From contig BTRK01000004.1 in assembly GCA_036245805.1 (NCBI GenBank), forward strand, positions 44,976,907-45,040,906: DNA of 64,000 bases, in the 5' to 3' direction. Positions 22,011-32,780 of the stretch are shown here, piece by piece (positions within the stretch are counted from its first letter, which is position 1; every line of letters starts with the position of its first letter). Source of the DNA: Pristionchus mayeri (taxonomy: Eukaryota > Nematoda > Chromadorea > Rhabditida > Neodiplogasteridae). The translations under genes were made by a program, and so were the position numbers. Under the pieces are notes generated by a model that ran no database searches, was not told the DNA's origin, and saw only the letters and a list, made by a program, of their open reading frames with translations.

Positions 22011-24331
22011 CGTTGCCGTTTTGTCGTCGACTCCCAAAAGATCAAAGATCATGTTATTGATAATAACGGGGAAAATACACTGATAAGATACAGACCACTC
22101 CCGATGTTCTAGGACAACTCCCCATTGAGTTATGATCCGTTGCCGTTTTGTCGCTTGCCGTTATGTCGTTGCCGTTTTGTCACCCCCCCAGAAACTCCAT
22201 GAAAGATTCTGAAAAGGCCATCGACATTTCGGGTGAACTTGCATAATTCCTAAACGATCTAAACAAAAGCAAGATGATTCGATATGTAACAAACCGAAAG
22301 CCGTGTCAGGATGTTCGCATCTCGAGTCCAATCTGGGCGTTGCTGCATCGAAGTAAGCATGCACTGCCTGGTACTCGTCGTTCAGTTGGATCTGAACGAA
22401 TTAATTTCGAAGAGTTCATAATACGAGCCTTCCTCTCTTCATTTCACACAATCTCTCGGCCGGTGGAGCTGTGAGAGAGTGTGTAAAATGAAGAGACAAT
22501 GATATTGTTCCTCGAACTCTATTTCGAAACATGAATTTCAATATCACTTTTGCAATATAAAATTTAGGCTAGTTATGTCTCGGGCGCAAATAAAATGTCC
22601 GAACTTACAGGAGTGTCGATTCTAAACGGGCTCGAGTATGTGTAGGGATTGGGGTAGATGGGCGATTGCGGGTTGCGAATTACCGATTGGCGTGAATCGA
22701 CTGAAATTAATCTCGTGTTATCTGGAAAACAGGCCAGAAGTTGAGCTAGAATTTTGAAAGATAACCACTATTGGGTTCATTATGCTGCAAAACTAGCTGT
22801 TTACTGACGAAGGAAGTAAGTTTTGACGTTCTTGAAGCCTAATATCAGGATTCATAATCCTCACCTCGATCGGGCATCCTCATCATCGCTGGATGGGTAG
22901 CGACTGACGGGAAGAAGACCTCGTGGGAGGAACCTGGAGTTGATTATTAGTTTTTTAAAGAGAAGCACGGCAAGAAATCATCTAAAAAACTTTTCTCTCA
23001 GTTATTACGCAATGATGAAACACTTCCAAAAATGTAAAACAATGGCGCATAAAAAAGGAAATTTGAAAGTTCTAATAAATCAATCAGGCATGTTCGCGGT
23101 GTCCATCATTTCCATTCCCATTTGCATATCTTCTCCGTTCGTTTCGATCTGACAAAAGTAGTGCAGCGGCGTCTTCATCTCTTCTGAACAATTAATTTTG
23201 TTCCATTGTATTTTTTCAATATGTTTCACTTTTATGACTTAGTCGGCTGACTGATTCCAAGTGGATGGAGTCTGTTTGTCTAATACAAATCATAAATACC
23301 TTCTCTCCTCTCCATGGGTGTCTCCGGCATGGCAAAGTCTTGCGCAGCGTTCCATTGCGCGAGATGGCGCAACATGCGCGTCGACAGGGCGCGGATCTCA
23401 GCGTAGTCGCGGTAGGTGGTACCATCCGCGTTATGTGCGTCGCGACCTCACGCATCGAGAGTCCGAATTCTTTGGCAAGATCGGCCAATTTCTTTTCGAA
23501 GTTCTCCCGCGTTTTGGGTTCGTAGGATTCATTGCGGGGGTGGGTCTGTAAAATCATATATTTCGCTTTATGGTCCTTTTACAGTAGAAGAATATCGTGA
23601 TACTGGCTAAAATTTTGAATGTATACCTCAACATTCGAAGTAAGTGTGTATGCTTCGGAGGGCTTCTTGTCACAGGTGACGACGGTAACATGAATTCCTT
23701 TGAAGCTACAATATTGATTGATTTGAATCTACTGAAAGCGATAGCTCGATCAATCAAACTCCTTTTGGATGAAAATGAATAGCTTGTGAAGCTCAACTTG
23801 AAAAGAGTAGACTTGTTTTTAAGTTTTGAAATTCTCAAAAAAACTCTTGATTGATTGATTTATTGATGTGATATTATCGAAACTCTTCGAATTATGTGTA
23901 TGGAATTCGTGAAACAAAATAAATAATTTGAAAATCAAGAACATAACGAATATTGAAAAATACCTACCTCGTGTCCATGACTCTCTCCGTCGATCCCGAG
24001 TGCGTGATGTTACTGCGGATCGCGACGTACTGACGAGAACGAAGCATCGCTGCCTAAATTTCTTTGATTTTTTCGGGCATCCATATTTAAAAAGATATGT
24101 ATTTAAATTTTTGAAATATTTTTTAATGAAAACGGTACCGACACAATATACTAAAGTCAATAATTGTGTTTATTTATTGTTGTCCTTGTATGAATAGCAC
24201 TTACTGCACAAGGTAGGTGGTGGGTGTAATCTGTCAAAAATGCGGTCACTTACCTCCATCTTGAGCGATTGGAAGGGCACGCACTCTCCGAGACCAGTGA
24301 GGACTGTGATCACCTGAAGGATCAGTTTGCC

Positions 24332-24423
24332 GAGCAATCGTCTGACTCTCTTCAATTTACGCGCTCTCTCGTCCCTCTGACCGGCGAGAGAGCGTGCAAA
24401 CTGAAGAGAGTCAGACCATTGAT
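24332..24423. mobile_element. 93-bp palindromic MITE in a pseudogene intron
   Basis: It starts GAGCAATCGTCTGACTCTCT, and its complement appears at the right. It is absent from the equivalent intron of gene A (near 46195), so it inserted after the two copies separated. Confidence 0.85.
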
Positions 24424-27304
24424 CAGCTTGCAAGTATCGTTTTTTTTCGACATTTGCGTATTCCATTTATTGCAATCGTTGGTTTACTCCTGTTTTCAAT
24501 CATATTTTGAAACACATGCGAAAGGTGAATGCTCGAAAATTGGATATGATGTGCATTGTCATATGCTTCATACAGTGCATGAAATTGATAAACTGCAACA
24601 GACACAATCGCTTCTTCTTGTTCACCGAAAACAAGGAAAAATATAGTTTTTATACAATAACTGAATCACCTTCTCATCCGTTCCGATATCCCATAGGTGT
24701 TCGTTGAGTGGTTTGATCTGCAGTTTCTTCAGATCGATCGGATCGAGATGAACGATGTGACCGTCTCGACGACGAACTGAATGCAATTATTATTTGCCGA
24801 ACTTATGAATTTCTTTCACAATTCTTACGTATCAGTGCTGTGGAAAATTTTATATTGGGAATGATACTATATCATTTTTCGGATGATAACCAAAGAAATG
24901 TATCCTTATACTTTTTGTTCACTGAAGGTTACCATACTATCAAAAAATAATTTTGTGAAAGTGCAGTAGAAGTGTACATTTGTTAGTTCTCAAACGGAAG
25001 GTTATCATCAGACCTTGTACCAATTTTCGAAAATTTTAAACAGGATTTGCTCACCGACAAAGCAGACTGCTCCTCCATTGGACATGGAGAGATAGCAGGA
25101 CAGGGAAGTGGTTGACAGGCGAGCCATTCGTTCAGTCATCTGAATTTATAATAATAATTTATCTACGCCCGAGGCGCGACGATACCATGAAAAACATTAA
25201 TTAATGATTGCAGGTGGGGGGGGGGATATCCTGAGCCATTAAAGATGCATGTTGTATTCGAATTCACAATCATTTTCACAAAATCATCTGTATTGCATGC
25301 TTAGTCAAAAAAATCGTTGTTTTGCAAACCTTTCGAATGATTTTGTGGTGATTTTTTAAAATCGTATTCGTCCCATTCAATATCAGATATTTTATTCAGA
25401 AAATTTAACAGTATTGTAAAACTTAACTTTTTCTCTCTAAACGTATTTTCTAAGATCTTATATGAAATGGGCGAAACCTACCAGATCTACGTAGTTGAAT
25501 CCATGCAGAATTCCCTCCTCCCATAACTCGGGAACGCCAGTCTACGGATCGGTGAATAGCTGGAGGATCTGTAGAGAAATGAAGTTGGCAAAATAATCAA
25601 TTTGTTCTATTTCTAAAAATCCCCATATATCTTCATTATATATTCATTACATATATTTATTAATTACATATATATTACATTACATATATCTTCATTTATT
25701 TGACCAATTTTGTCCACCTCCAGTACTCGTCTCCACACGGATATCAGCTGATCTCCGTGTGCACGGGCGCATCATTCGAACTCTCCTTCATTTCCTCCTC
25801 CACGACATTCTGTAGACAATGACGAATTAAACGGAACGTTGCGGGATAGTGACTCTCGCGGACTACACTCCGCGCTATTCACAAATAAAAGCAATCAGGA
25901 GCGTCGTTCAACATGCACTATCACAGCTTGTGGGATAAGGCAGATGTGCTCATCACTTCTAAAAGTGGGAAATGAAGCTGATACAAGAAGGAGCAGCAAT
26001 ACCAGGAAAATGACTTAGATTATTACTCACAGTGGAAGTCGATGGTTGACATTGCTCGTATCTCACATGAGGACAGAGAAGGTTCTTGTATGCGATGAGG
26101 GGAGTGCGATGAGGGGAGTAGGGAAATAATTATCACTTGCAAAGTTGATGCTTTGTCATTATGCATCAACATTTAATTGGTAGCGCACATGAGACAATTA
26201 TTGTTTTGCGCAATCTCATTAGTTGTTATGTTGTGAGTGAAACATATTCGTCTTTCAATTTACGATTTTTGAAAACAATTGTAATGCTCATCTTACTCAG
26301 TTTACGAAGATTTTCTATGCATCTATAGGAGACGCGAGGAGAGGAGAGATGATTCTAGAAGTAATATTTAGTATTTAGCTCACTCTTCTCCTTCCCGCTG
26401 TCCCCACACACCGCACAGTGCATCTTCCCCTGCAGCAGCTCTAGCTCATCGTCGGAGAACTCGCGTGTGGCCTCGCCAGCGATCTGTTTTTTTTAATTGT
26501 TTTGTAATATTTTCGTATTTAGCTGCTACTGATCTTGTACTACACATGATGCTAGCCATCTGCGTTTGATTACCATCTATTGAAGAATATGCTTCATGTT
26601 TGTTATTTGAGCCGACAACACAGTTTTCGTGAATGTGTATCCGCCATATCCGCCATGCGTAGAAAAAAAATATTTAAAAAAACTAACGCTCAAATACTTC
26701 TGCAGCAGCATCTTGAAACGGTGCCATGTGATAGCTAAAACGATGCAATGAGATAGGAAATTTGACGATCTAATTTTAGGAGGGCATCTGAATACAACAC
26801 ACCCGATTCCGAACAATAAAATAGGATCAATACCTGATTTTTTCTAGTTGCAATGGCAAAAGCTTGACCGAGAGTAGTTCAGAACCTGTACTATTCATTT
26901 TTTTCATGAAAAAGAACATCACAATATCCTCACCCAGAGCAGATTAGAACGCTCCGCTAATGTAAAAGTAAAAAATCGGGCGGCGACCGGCGTTCTGGTA
27001 AATTTTATATTGTGGGCACAAAAGAGCAATTAGTTGGCCAACCGTATTTGCGTGTTTATTTAGATGATAATGTGTAAAGATGATAATGTGCGAATTGAGC
27101 TCCGATCCTCATGAAAAGTCGGCTCGAGTTGAACGAATTCACTACTGTTCACACCGGATTTCTTGTGGGCCGTGTTTCCACCCTCTGCAAAGAGGTCGCA
27201 TGTTTGATGTATTATAATAAGAAATCCAAGGATCATTGTTGATGTTGAAATACAAAACAATTTAAGACGGTCGTGAAACATACGTAAAATTGAATCGAAA
27301 AATA

Positions 27305-27520
27305 TATGCAAATTCTTACCAGGGCTAACAGTAGCATTGTTTCTACATGTTTACGTAAGATCGAATCGAACAACTATATGCAAATTCTTACCAGGGCTAA
27401 CAGTAGCATTGTTTCTACATGTTTACGTAAGATCGAATCGAAAAACTATATGCAAATACTTACCAGGGCTAACAGTAGCATTGTTTCTCTTTACACCCGA
27501 GACTGGTTTGATGGCAATGA
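27305..27520. repeat. Three 72-bp tandem repeats covering a splice donor
   Basis: TATGCAAATTCTTACCAGGG starts at 27305 and 27377 and recurs with one change at 27449, exactly 72 bp apart. On the minus strand each unit contains the end of the pseudogene exon RNNATVSP with its GTAAG donor, followed by intron sequence. The donor is therefore present three times. Gene A has it once. Confidence 0.9.
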
Positions 27521-27629
27521 GAGCTGCACTGGTGGCCTTCAATTGACCGCCCTTACCGAGAGAACCGAGCTTTATTGGACGGAGTTGGTCCTGAGAAAAA
27601 ATTAAGACGATAAATACTGCATTGAACTA

Positions 27630-28895
27630 TTGGGGTGTCCCATAATTCGTGTCGTTTTTTTACATTTTTTTAATTTTCTTTATTTCATCAACAGATTACA
27701 ATATTTAATGAACAATGTATCTGCCCTTCCTACTCACTACCTCCCTCCATCGATCGGGCAGGGTCTCGATCCCTCTATTCCAGAAGTCCTTGTTCTTAGA
27801 GTCGATCCATTCCTGGAATGTCTTCTCGAGATCGTCTCGGTTGGCGAACTTCTTTCCACGGCAAAAGTTCGAGAGCGACCTGAAGCAATGATAGTCGCAC
27901 GGGCTGATGTCTGGGGAGTACGGTGGGTGGGGCAGTTTCTCGATGCCCAGTTCTTCCAGCTTCTTCTGAGTCACTTTAGCGAGATGTGGAGTCGCATTGT
28001 CCATGAGCAGGAAGATCTTGCCGTGTCTCAGGAGTTCAGGAGGAACCCTGATGGCCATCTCCTCCAGCTGAGTAGTGAACAACTCAGCCTTGATGGTCAT
28101 ACCCTCAGGAAGGATCTCCCAGTAGATGGGGCCCCGAGCAGAGTAGAAGAAAGTGAGCAGTTCCTTCTTTCCGTGTACTCCGGCCTTCGGGATGGGCTGG
28201 GGCTCTTCATCGGGATCCAACCACTGCATTCTCCTCTCAGGGTTATCGTAGGTTATCCACTTCTCATCCACAGTGATGATGGAATGGGTCCATTCGGGAT
28301 CCTGCTTGCGGCTGAGCAATTCCTGACACACGTCAACACGCTTTTTCAGCTGCGCCGCCGTGAGATCATGAGGAATCAATGGAGGCTTCTTCAGTTTCTT
28401 GCCGGCCTCATGCAGGATACGAGCCACAGTGGACTTTGAAGTTCCAGTATCTCTCTCCATCTCACGCACACTGTGCTTCGGGTTCTTCTTCACTTCAGCG
28501 AGAACTGGAGTTCGATCGATGATAGCGGGACGTCCGGGGTGGGGGTGGTTGTCGAGGCTGTAGTCCCCTCGCTTGAAGTGGGAGTACCAGCGCTCACAGG
28601 TGCGAAGGGAGGGGGCATCTTCTCCTTTCGTCAGGACCAGCTCATCATGGGATTCCTTCGGTGTTCGACCAATGACGAAGGAATGGAGCAAAACTGAGCG
28701 ATAGTCGCGACGAGTATCCATTACTAGAATCGATGAGGCGACTAAGTGACTAATTCAATGGACAATCTATGCATTTCCCAATCTGACGCAATACTTTGTT
28801 TACCAGTTGCGCGTGACAGATTTCGCAATCCACGATCCAGGAATTATGAAATAGCTTACATAGTAGCCGGCGACACGAATTATGGGACACCCCAA
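27630..28895 (-). mobile_element. Mariner element 2, apparently intact
   Basis: It has 25-bp terminal inverted repeats TTGGGGTGTCCCATAATTCG(TGTCG), a flanking TA duplication (27628-27629 and 28896-28897) and a length of 1266 bp. It is inserted in an intron of the gene A pseudogene. Confidence 0.95.
27705..28721 (-). CDS. Mariner transposase, full-length, DD34D
   Basis: A single uninterrupted 338-residue frame, the usual mariner length. The N-terminal half holds two helix-turn-helix regions for binding the inverted repeats (SVLLHSFVIGRTPKESHDEL; HSVREMERDTGTSKSTVARI) separated by a GRPAIID hook-like motif. The catalytic domain has all three aspartates: TVDEKWITYDN, FLLMDNATPH and YSPDISPCDYH. 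The second and third are separated by exactly 34 residues. It ends DRWREVVSRKGRYIVH. With matching ends and target duplication it looks like a recently active, possibly still competent element. It would cut and paste mariner DNA at TA sites in the nucleus. Confidence 0.95.
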   Translation of the reverse strand: MDTRRDYRSVLLHSFVIGRTPKESHDELVLTKGEDAPSLRTCERWYSHFKRGDYSLDNHPHPGRPAIIDRTPVLAEVKKNPKHSVREMERDTGTSKSTVARILHEAGKKLKKPPLIPHDLTAAQLKKRVDVCQELLSRKQDPEWTHSIITVDEKWITYDNPERRMQWLDPDEEPQPIPKAGVHGKKELLTFFYSARGPIYWEILPEGMTIKAELFTTQLEEMAIRVPPELLRHGKIFLLMDNATPHLAKVTQKKLEELGIEKLPHPPYSPDISPCDYHCFRSLSNFCRGKKFANRDDLEKTFQEWIDSKNKDFWNRGIETLPDRWREVVSRKGRYIVH

Positions 28896-30316
28896 TATTT
28901 CTGCAATAAATTCCGCTTTTTCGCATTCTCTTTTATTTCTGATTTTTTTTTTTTGAAAAGTTCACTTGAAATATGCTTCACGAACGGTTTACATCATTCA
29001 CAGATTGCGAAATTCAATATCGTGCTAACTAGCAGTCTAAGTTTTGAAAAATGCAATAAATTAATAGAAGATTAACCAACCTGCAATTCCTTAGCCGTCT
29101 CTTCACTTATAACATGCACGGTAAGCTCCTTGTAGAGTAGTGATCGGGCGAGGGAAATACACTGAATTATTTTAATATAAAAATGATATTGATTATTTCT
29201 CACATTCGTCTAAAATTCCACAATTCCTAGTAAATATCTCGATTTTCGTTGATTTTCGTTGCTCTTAACGAATGTATCAATTTTACCAAATTAACTATTA
29301 AAAAATATGGAGGTTTATTGCAAGATCTGCTAAAGTGTTCATTTATTGTACCAGTAGTGAAGTTTTTTTTTAATTTCATTGTACTTCAAGGTACAACTCA
29401 AACTGAAACTAAACAAATTGTTCGTGACCAGCACGGGATTCGTGTGCAATTGTGGAGAGAAGAGACAGTCGCAGAGAAGATTATCCATCGTGGTCACCTG
29501 AAAAAGCAAATACTGAAGCAAATTTACGAATCAAAATCTCGCTTTGAATCTAGGAAAGTGAATGTGTAATCAATACCAGATGCCTGTGTTCTTCAGTAAC
29601 AGGAATCGCTTCAATATGAATCCGATAGAACTTGTGCAGATCGTTACGGAAGTCCTGCAAACCTGATCCTTTATCGGCACTAGTTCTGATGGTTTCCGAA
29701 ACTCAGGAATCCCATTGGCCCCAATGATAAGCGATACGCTAGATACAGGCACAAACGGTTTATCATACAGCGAACATAATGCAATAGCGGTCTCCGAGGG
29801 ACCGGCCGGCTCCCTCCCTCGCACGGGTCAAATCTGACTTCTCTCCCCCTCTCGCTTCTATGCTCGCGGCGTCTCCGTAGCTCCGCCCACCTGAATCATC
29901 GGGATATCATAGATCACACAGATCCCAAGGAGCTTCGCTCCTTGACACGAATGAAATACTAAAAATAATATCCTTCTGTAGGATTTTCCAAAAAAAATTG
30001 TCAAGAAGTATTCTCTGAAAATTCTGGAGATGGCTAAATTTTTTTGGTTATCATTCAGAAGGATATCATCATAGTGCGCGATCAACGGCCAACAACACCT
30101 TTTGCATAATATTATTTCAACATCATTATCAATCTTGATTATTATTGAAAAGCAGCACAGCGTAGTCATGATATTGTGATGCATTGAAATCGCTGCGCTC
30201 TCGAAGTAGTCGACCTCGGATGGAAGTCCAGCTAGACGATCGATCTGTAAATTGGTTTTGGATTTTTATGTCAATATCAATCCTGCGACCAATGAAATAT
30301 TTTGTTGTTGAGTGTG

Positions 30317-30540
30317 GGTATATGTAAACTGAAACATTTGAGCGTGGAGCAATTGGAAAAACCCAAAGAACCAACGAAATCTATAATTCGAAAAATTATG
30401 CCACGAACATCAAGCTCGCCTCATTCTCGAATTGAACATATTAGAGTGATTGTAGGACCGAGTTCGACAGATGACCTTAGCTCCTTCTCGCAGAACAACT
30501 GAATTGTTTGGCACATACGAATCTGAATCAAAATAAAGTT
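30317..30540 (+). CDS. Possible terminal exon of an unknown gene
   Basis: A plus-strand frame reads LKHLSVEQLEKPKEPTKSI and later SSPHSRIEHIRVIVGP, stops after FSQNN at about 30502, and is followed about 30 bases later by AATAAA. Composition is coding-like, but no upstream exon or acceptor is convincing, and the region overlaps the decayed inverted copy of gene A on the other strand. Weak call. Confidence 0.2.
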
Positions 30541-30660
30541 TTAATCTAATTCAAAATGAGTTTCAACTGCAAGTAATCTGAGCTCCCGCGCGCGCATATT
30601 GATATGAGCAAAGCACAGTAGAATGAATTTTAAAAATATCCGACCCACCAGTGTTTCCAT

Positions 30661-30811
30661 TAGGGTTCCTGAATAGGGCGTATTGGCCATCATTTGAAAC
30701 ATTTTCGGATATGTTTCATTTACACTACATAGTTCGCATATATAGCGCACATGAAACATACCCGAAAAATAGACCAAAAGTTGCCCAACTACGCCCAATT
30801 TCGGAACCCTA
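30661..30811. mobile_element. 151-bp hAT-like MITE in pseudogene exon 1
   Basis: The ends TAGGGTTCC and GGAACCCTA are inverted, with an inner match AATAGGGCG / CGCCCAATT. The flanking direct repeat GTTTCCAT (30653-30660 and 30812-30819) is 8 bp, the target size of hAT elements. It splits the decayed gene A exon 1 just after the VMME codons. Confidence 0.85.
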
Positions 30812-31003
30812 GTTTCCATCATTACATTCGCTGGAATCTTTGCATTCTCCTTTCTCGTCTCTGAGTTTGTGCCATTAACGGATATAGTGAAGTTGGCCTG
30901 GTTGCGCAAAAAAATGGAAATAGGTATAAACGATCTATGATATTTGCAGAACAATAAATGCCTCTCATCATCCTGCATGTTCTCTCGCTATTGTGAGGAA
31001 TGA

Positions 31004-32172
31004 TAACACGCCATTCACCTAAGAATCGAGCTCAAACTCGGATTTGGCGAAATCATGCAAGTCGAGTTTTCTTTGGCTTCTCACTCCTCTAGCACCCCGA
31101 AACATGTATGCACCTTTAAATTCGCATACCATCATTCTGGAGGGCCTGGCACCGGGTCATTGGTTCTGGTTCAAATCTTTACCCACAATTTTATCGCTTT
31201 TCCTTCACTTTTGTGAAAAATAGCCGCCTGAGGGACCCCGGCTTATTTTTTGAGCTCTATCGATCTGTACAAACTAGAACTCATGAAAACGATTCTGAAC
31301 AGTGTTACATTCAAGGTCGATTTTCTCAAAAACTTTGCCAAAGATGCAGCTCAAATTTAATGAGTGAAAAGCCCTTGTTGAGAGCTTTAAAATATGGTGC
31401 TAACGGTTTATGGACTCATTCTGGAAGTACCCTTTATTACACTTTAAATTCCCGAGTTGATTTGAACTCATTTCACACCTTGCCGACTGCGCTTTTTCCG
31501 AGGCGAGCCGAGGAATGAGACCGCAATGTTGGCAAATTTAATTTCAGATATGTTTCAATGTTCAATTTGTGAACTAATTTGATTTATCAATTCCATTATT
31601 TTCTGAAACACAAGCGGGTATATCTAAGCAATTACTGAAACGTGATTTCATTCCTCGCCTCGCCTCGGAAAAAGCGTGGTCGGCAGGGAATGAAATGAGT
31701 TCAAATCAACTCGGAAATTTAAAGTGGAATAAAGAGTACTTCCAGAATGAGTCCATAAACCGTTAGCACCTTATTTTAAATCTCTCAACAAGGGCTTTGC
31801 ACTCGTGAAATTTGAGTTGCATCTTTGACAAAGTTTTTGAGAAAATCTACCTTGAATGTACCACTGTTCAGAATCGTTTTCATGAGTTCTAGTTTGTACA
31901 GATCGATAGAGCTCAAAAAATAAACGGGGGTCCCTCAGACGGCTATTTTTCACAAAAGTGAAGTATAAGCGAGAAAATTATGGGTGAGATTTGAACCAGA
32001 ACCTATGACCCGATGCCAGGTCCTCCAGAATGATGGTATGCAAAACAGATTTGCAGTATCTCTCTGATAGATACAGCCCTATTCATTCCCACAAAAAACT
32101 CAAATACAGATTTTCTGCTAAATCCGGGAATTGGGCAATTCAGCTCAATTCTTAGGTGAATGGCGTGATAAA
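31004..32172. mobile_element. Foldback element, about 0.5-kb arms
   Basis: The left arm AACACGCCATTCACCTAAGA is mirrored by CAATTCTTAGGTGAATGGCG at the right. AAATAGCCGCCTGAGGGACC near 31230 and GGTCCCTCAGACGGCTATTT near 31930 are a second pair. The centre is near 31.58 kb. Both arms contain CTGGTTCAAATCT-like B-box-resembling sequence near 31170 and 31990. It is related to the element at 6312-7334 by its ends and by GAGCTCTATCGATCTGTACA. The frames inside are arm shadows. Confidence 0.85.
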
Positions 32173-32324
32173 GCACTCCAAATTAGTCAATGCAAGCCAT
32201 TCCAAGTTAGTATTGCTTATCATGATGGTAAGCCGAGTTGGTTTTTATACGGTGGCGAGATACCGGCATTATAATATCTCAGAATGTATTGTATCTTATT
32301 TCCTTGTTTTGACAAATTTTATGA

Positions 32325-32445
32325 ATATCATCCGATTGGTCCCAAATGGTCTGCGGACGAATTTTGTTTTCGAAATTGATATTCAGTGTGAGTTCGTCTC
32401 TCCTCTTTGCATAAGGCACGGCGTTCGACCTATTTATCAAGGAAC
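32325..32445 (-). repeat. Dispersed segment shared with 51640-51740
   Basis: The minus strand here and the plus strand at about 51640 share GGTCGAACGCCGTGCCTTAT and AATATCAATTTCGAAAACAA. Both can be read as NAVPYAK followed by NINFENKIR. It is either an exon of an unrecognised gene copied twice or part of an unclassified repeat. Neither copy has clear splice borders. Confidence 0.5.
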
Positions 32446-32468
32446 GAGGGCGAGGAGAACGAGTGATA

Positions 32469-32619
32469 GGCACGTCTTCGATATTTGGCCCACCCCTATC
32501 ATTTCTTATTCCCACTCCATCGCAGAGTGGTTTTAGAGAAAAAATCATTGAGAGATACCTATAAATGAGTGGGATAGGGGAGGAAGGGGAGGAGGTGGGC
32601 CAAATATCGAAGAAGTGCC
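32469..32619. mobile_element. MITE with GGCACxTCTTCGATATTTGG ends, copy 1
   Basis: The end GGCACGTCTTCGATATTTGG is inverted at the right as CCAAATATCGAAGAAGTGCC. Copy 2 at 60891-61037 has the same ends and the shared internal block TAxxTATCTC/CCACTCATTT in opposite orientation. Confidence 0.85.
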
Positions 32620-32687
32620 GAGTGATCGCTCTCTTCCTTTCCACATAATCTCGATCTGTCTGACTGGTGAGAGATACTGTGAAATTG

Positions 32688-32780
32688 GAGCAATCGCGTG
32701 ACTCTCTTCAGTTTGCATAATCTCTCGTCTCTCTGACCGGCGAGAGAGCGTGCAAACTGAAGAGAGTCAGGCGATTGCTC
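32688..32780. mobile_element. 93-bp palindromic MITE, well preserved
   Basis: It starts GAGCAATCGCGTGACTCTCT and ends AGAGAGTCAGGCGATTGCTC. It is an almost perfect hairpin with central CTGACCGGCGAG. Confidence 0.9.

Larger units (their letters stand above)
17945..22190 (-). mobile_element. MULE (Mutator-like) DNA transposon with long unequal TIRs
   Basis: The outer ends are TGGGGGGGGTGACGAAACGG at the left and CCGTTTTGTCACCCCCCCA at the right. The terminal repeats share AACGGCAACGACAAAACG-type motifs, a single-copy block (CATCGGGAGTGGTCTGTATC) and copies of a 126-bp repeat. The left repeat is about 475 bp with two repeat copies; the right is about 940 bp with six full copies plus a part. A spliced transposase lies between on the minus strand. 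No obvious target duplication flanks the element. Confidence 0.88.
22195..30880 (-). pseudogene. Inverted, decayed copy of gene A
   Basis: Reading down the minus strand, most gene A exons recur in order. Exon 1 is at about 30870 (TRKENAKIPANVMME). [19 protein letters not shown] lies near 30240, [14 protein letters not shown] near 29650, [14 protein letters not shown] near 29490, ISLARSLLYKELTV near 29140 and [15 protein letters not shown] near 27590. [12 protein letters not shown] is near 26725, [12 protein letters not shown] near 25500, [14 protein letters not shown] near 25130 and [15 protein letters not shown] near 24770. The last exons are at 22609-22701, 22295-22391 and 22195-22214. Damage includes TAG at 25542-25544, TAA at 26944-26946, a frame break in the exon near 25760, missing exons, a mariner and two MITEs. 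The last exon is cut by the MULE after ESFMEF. Confidence 0.85.
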
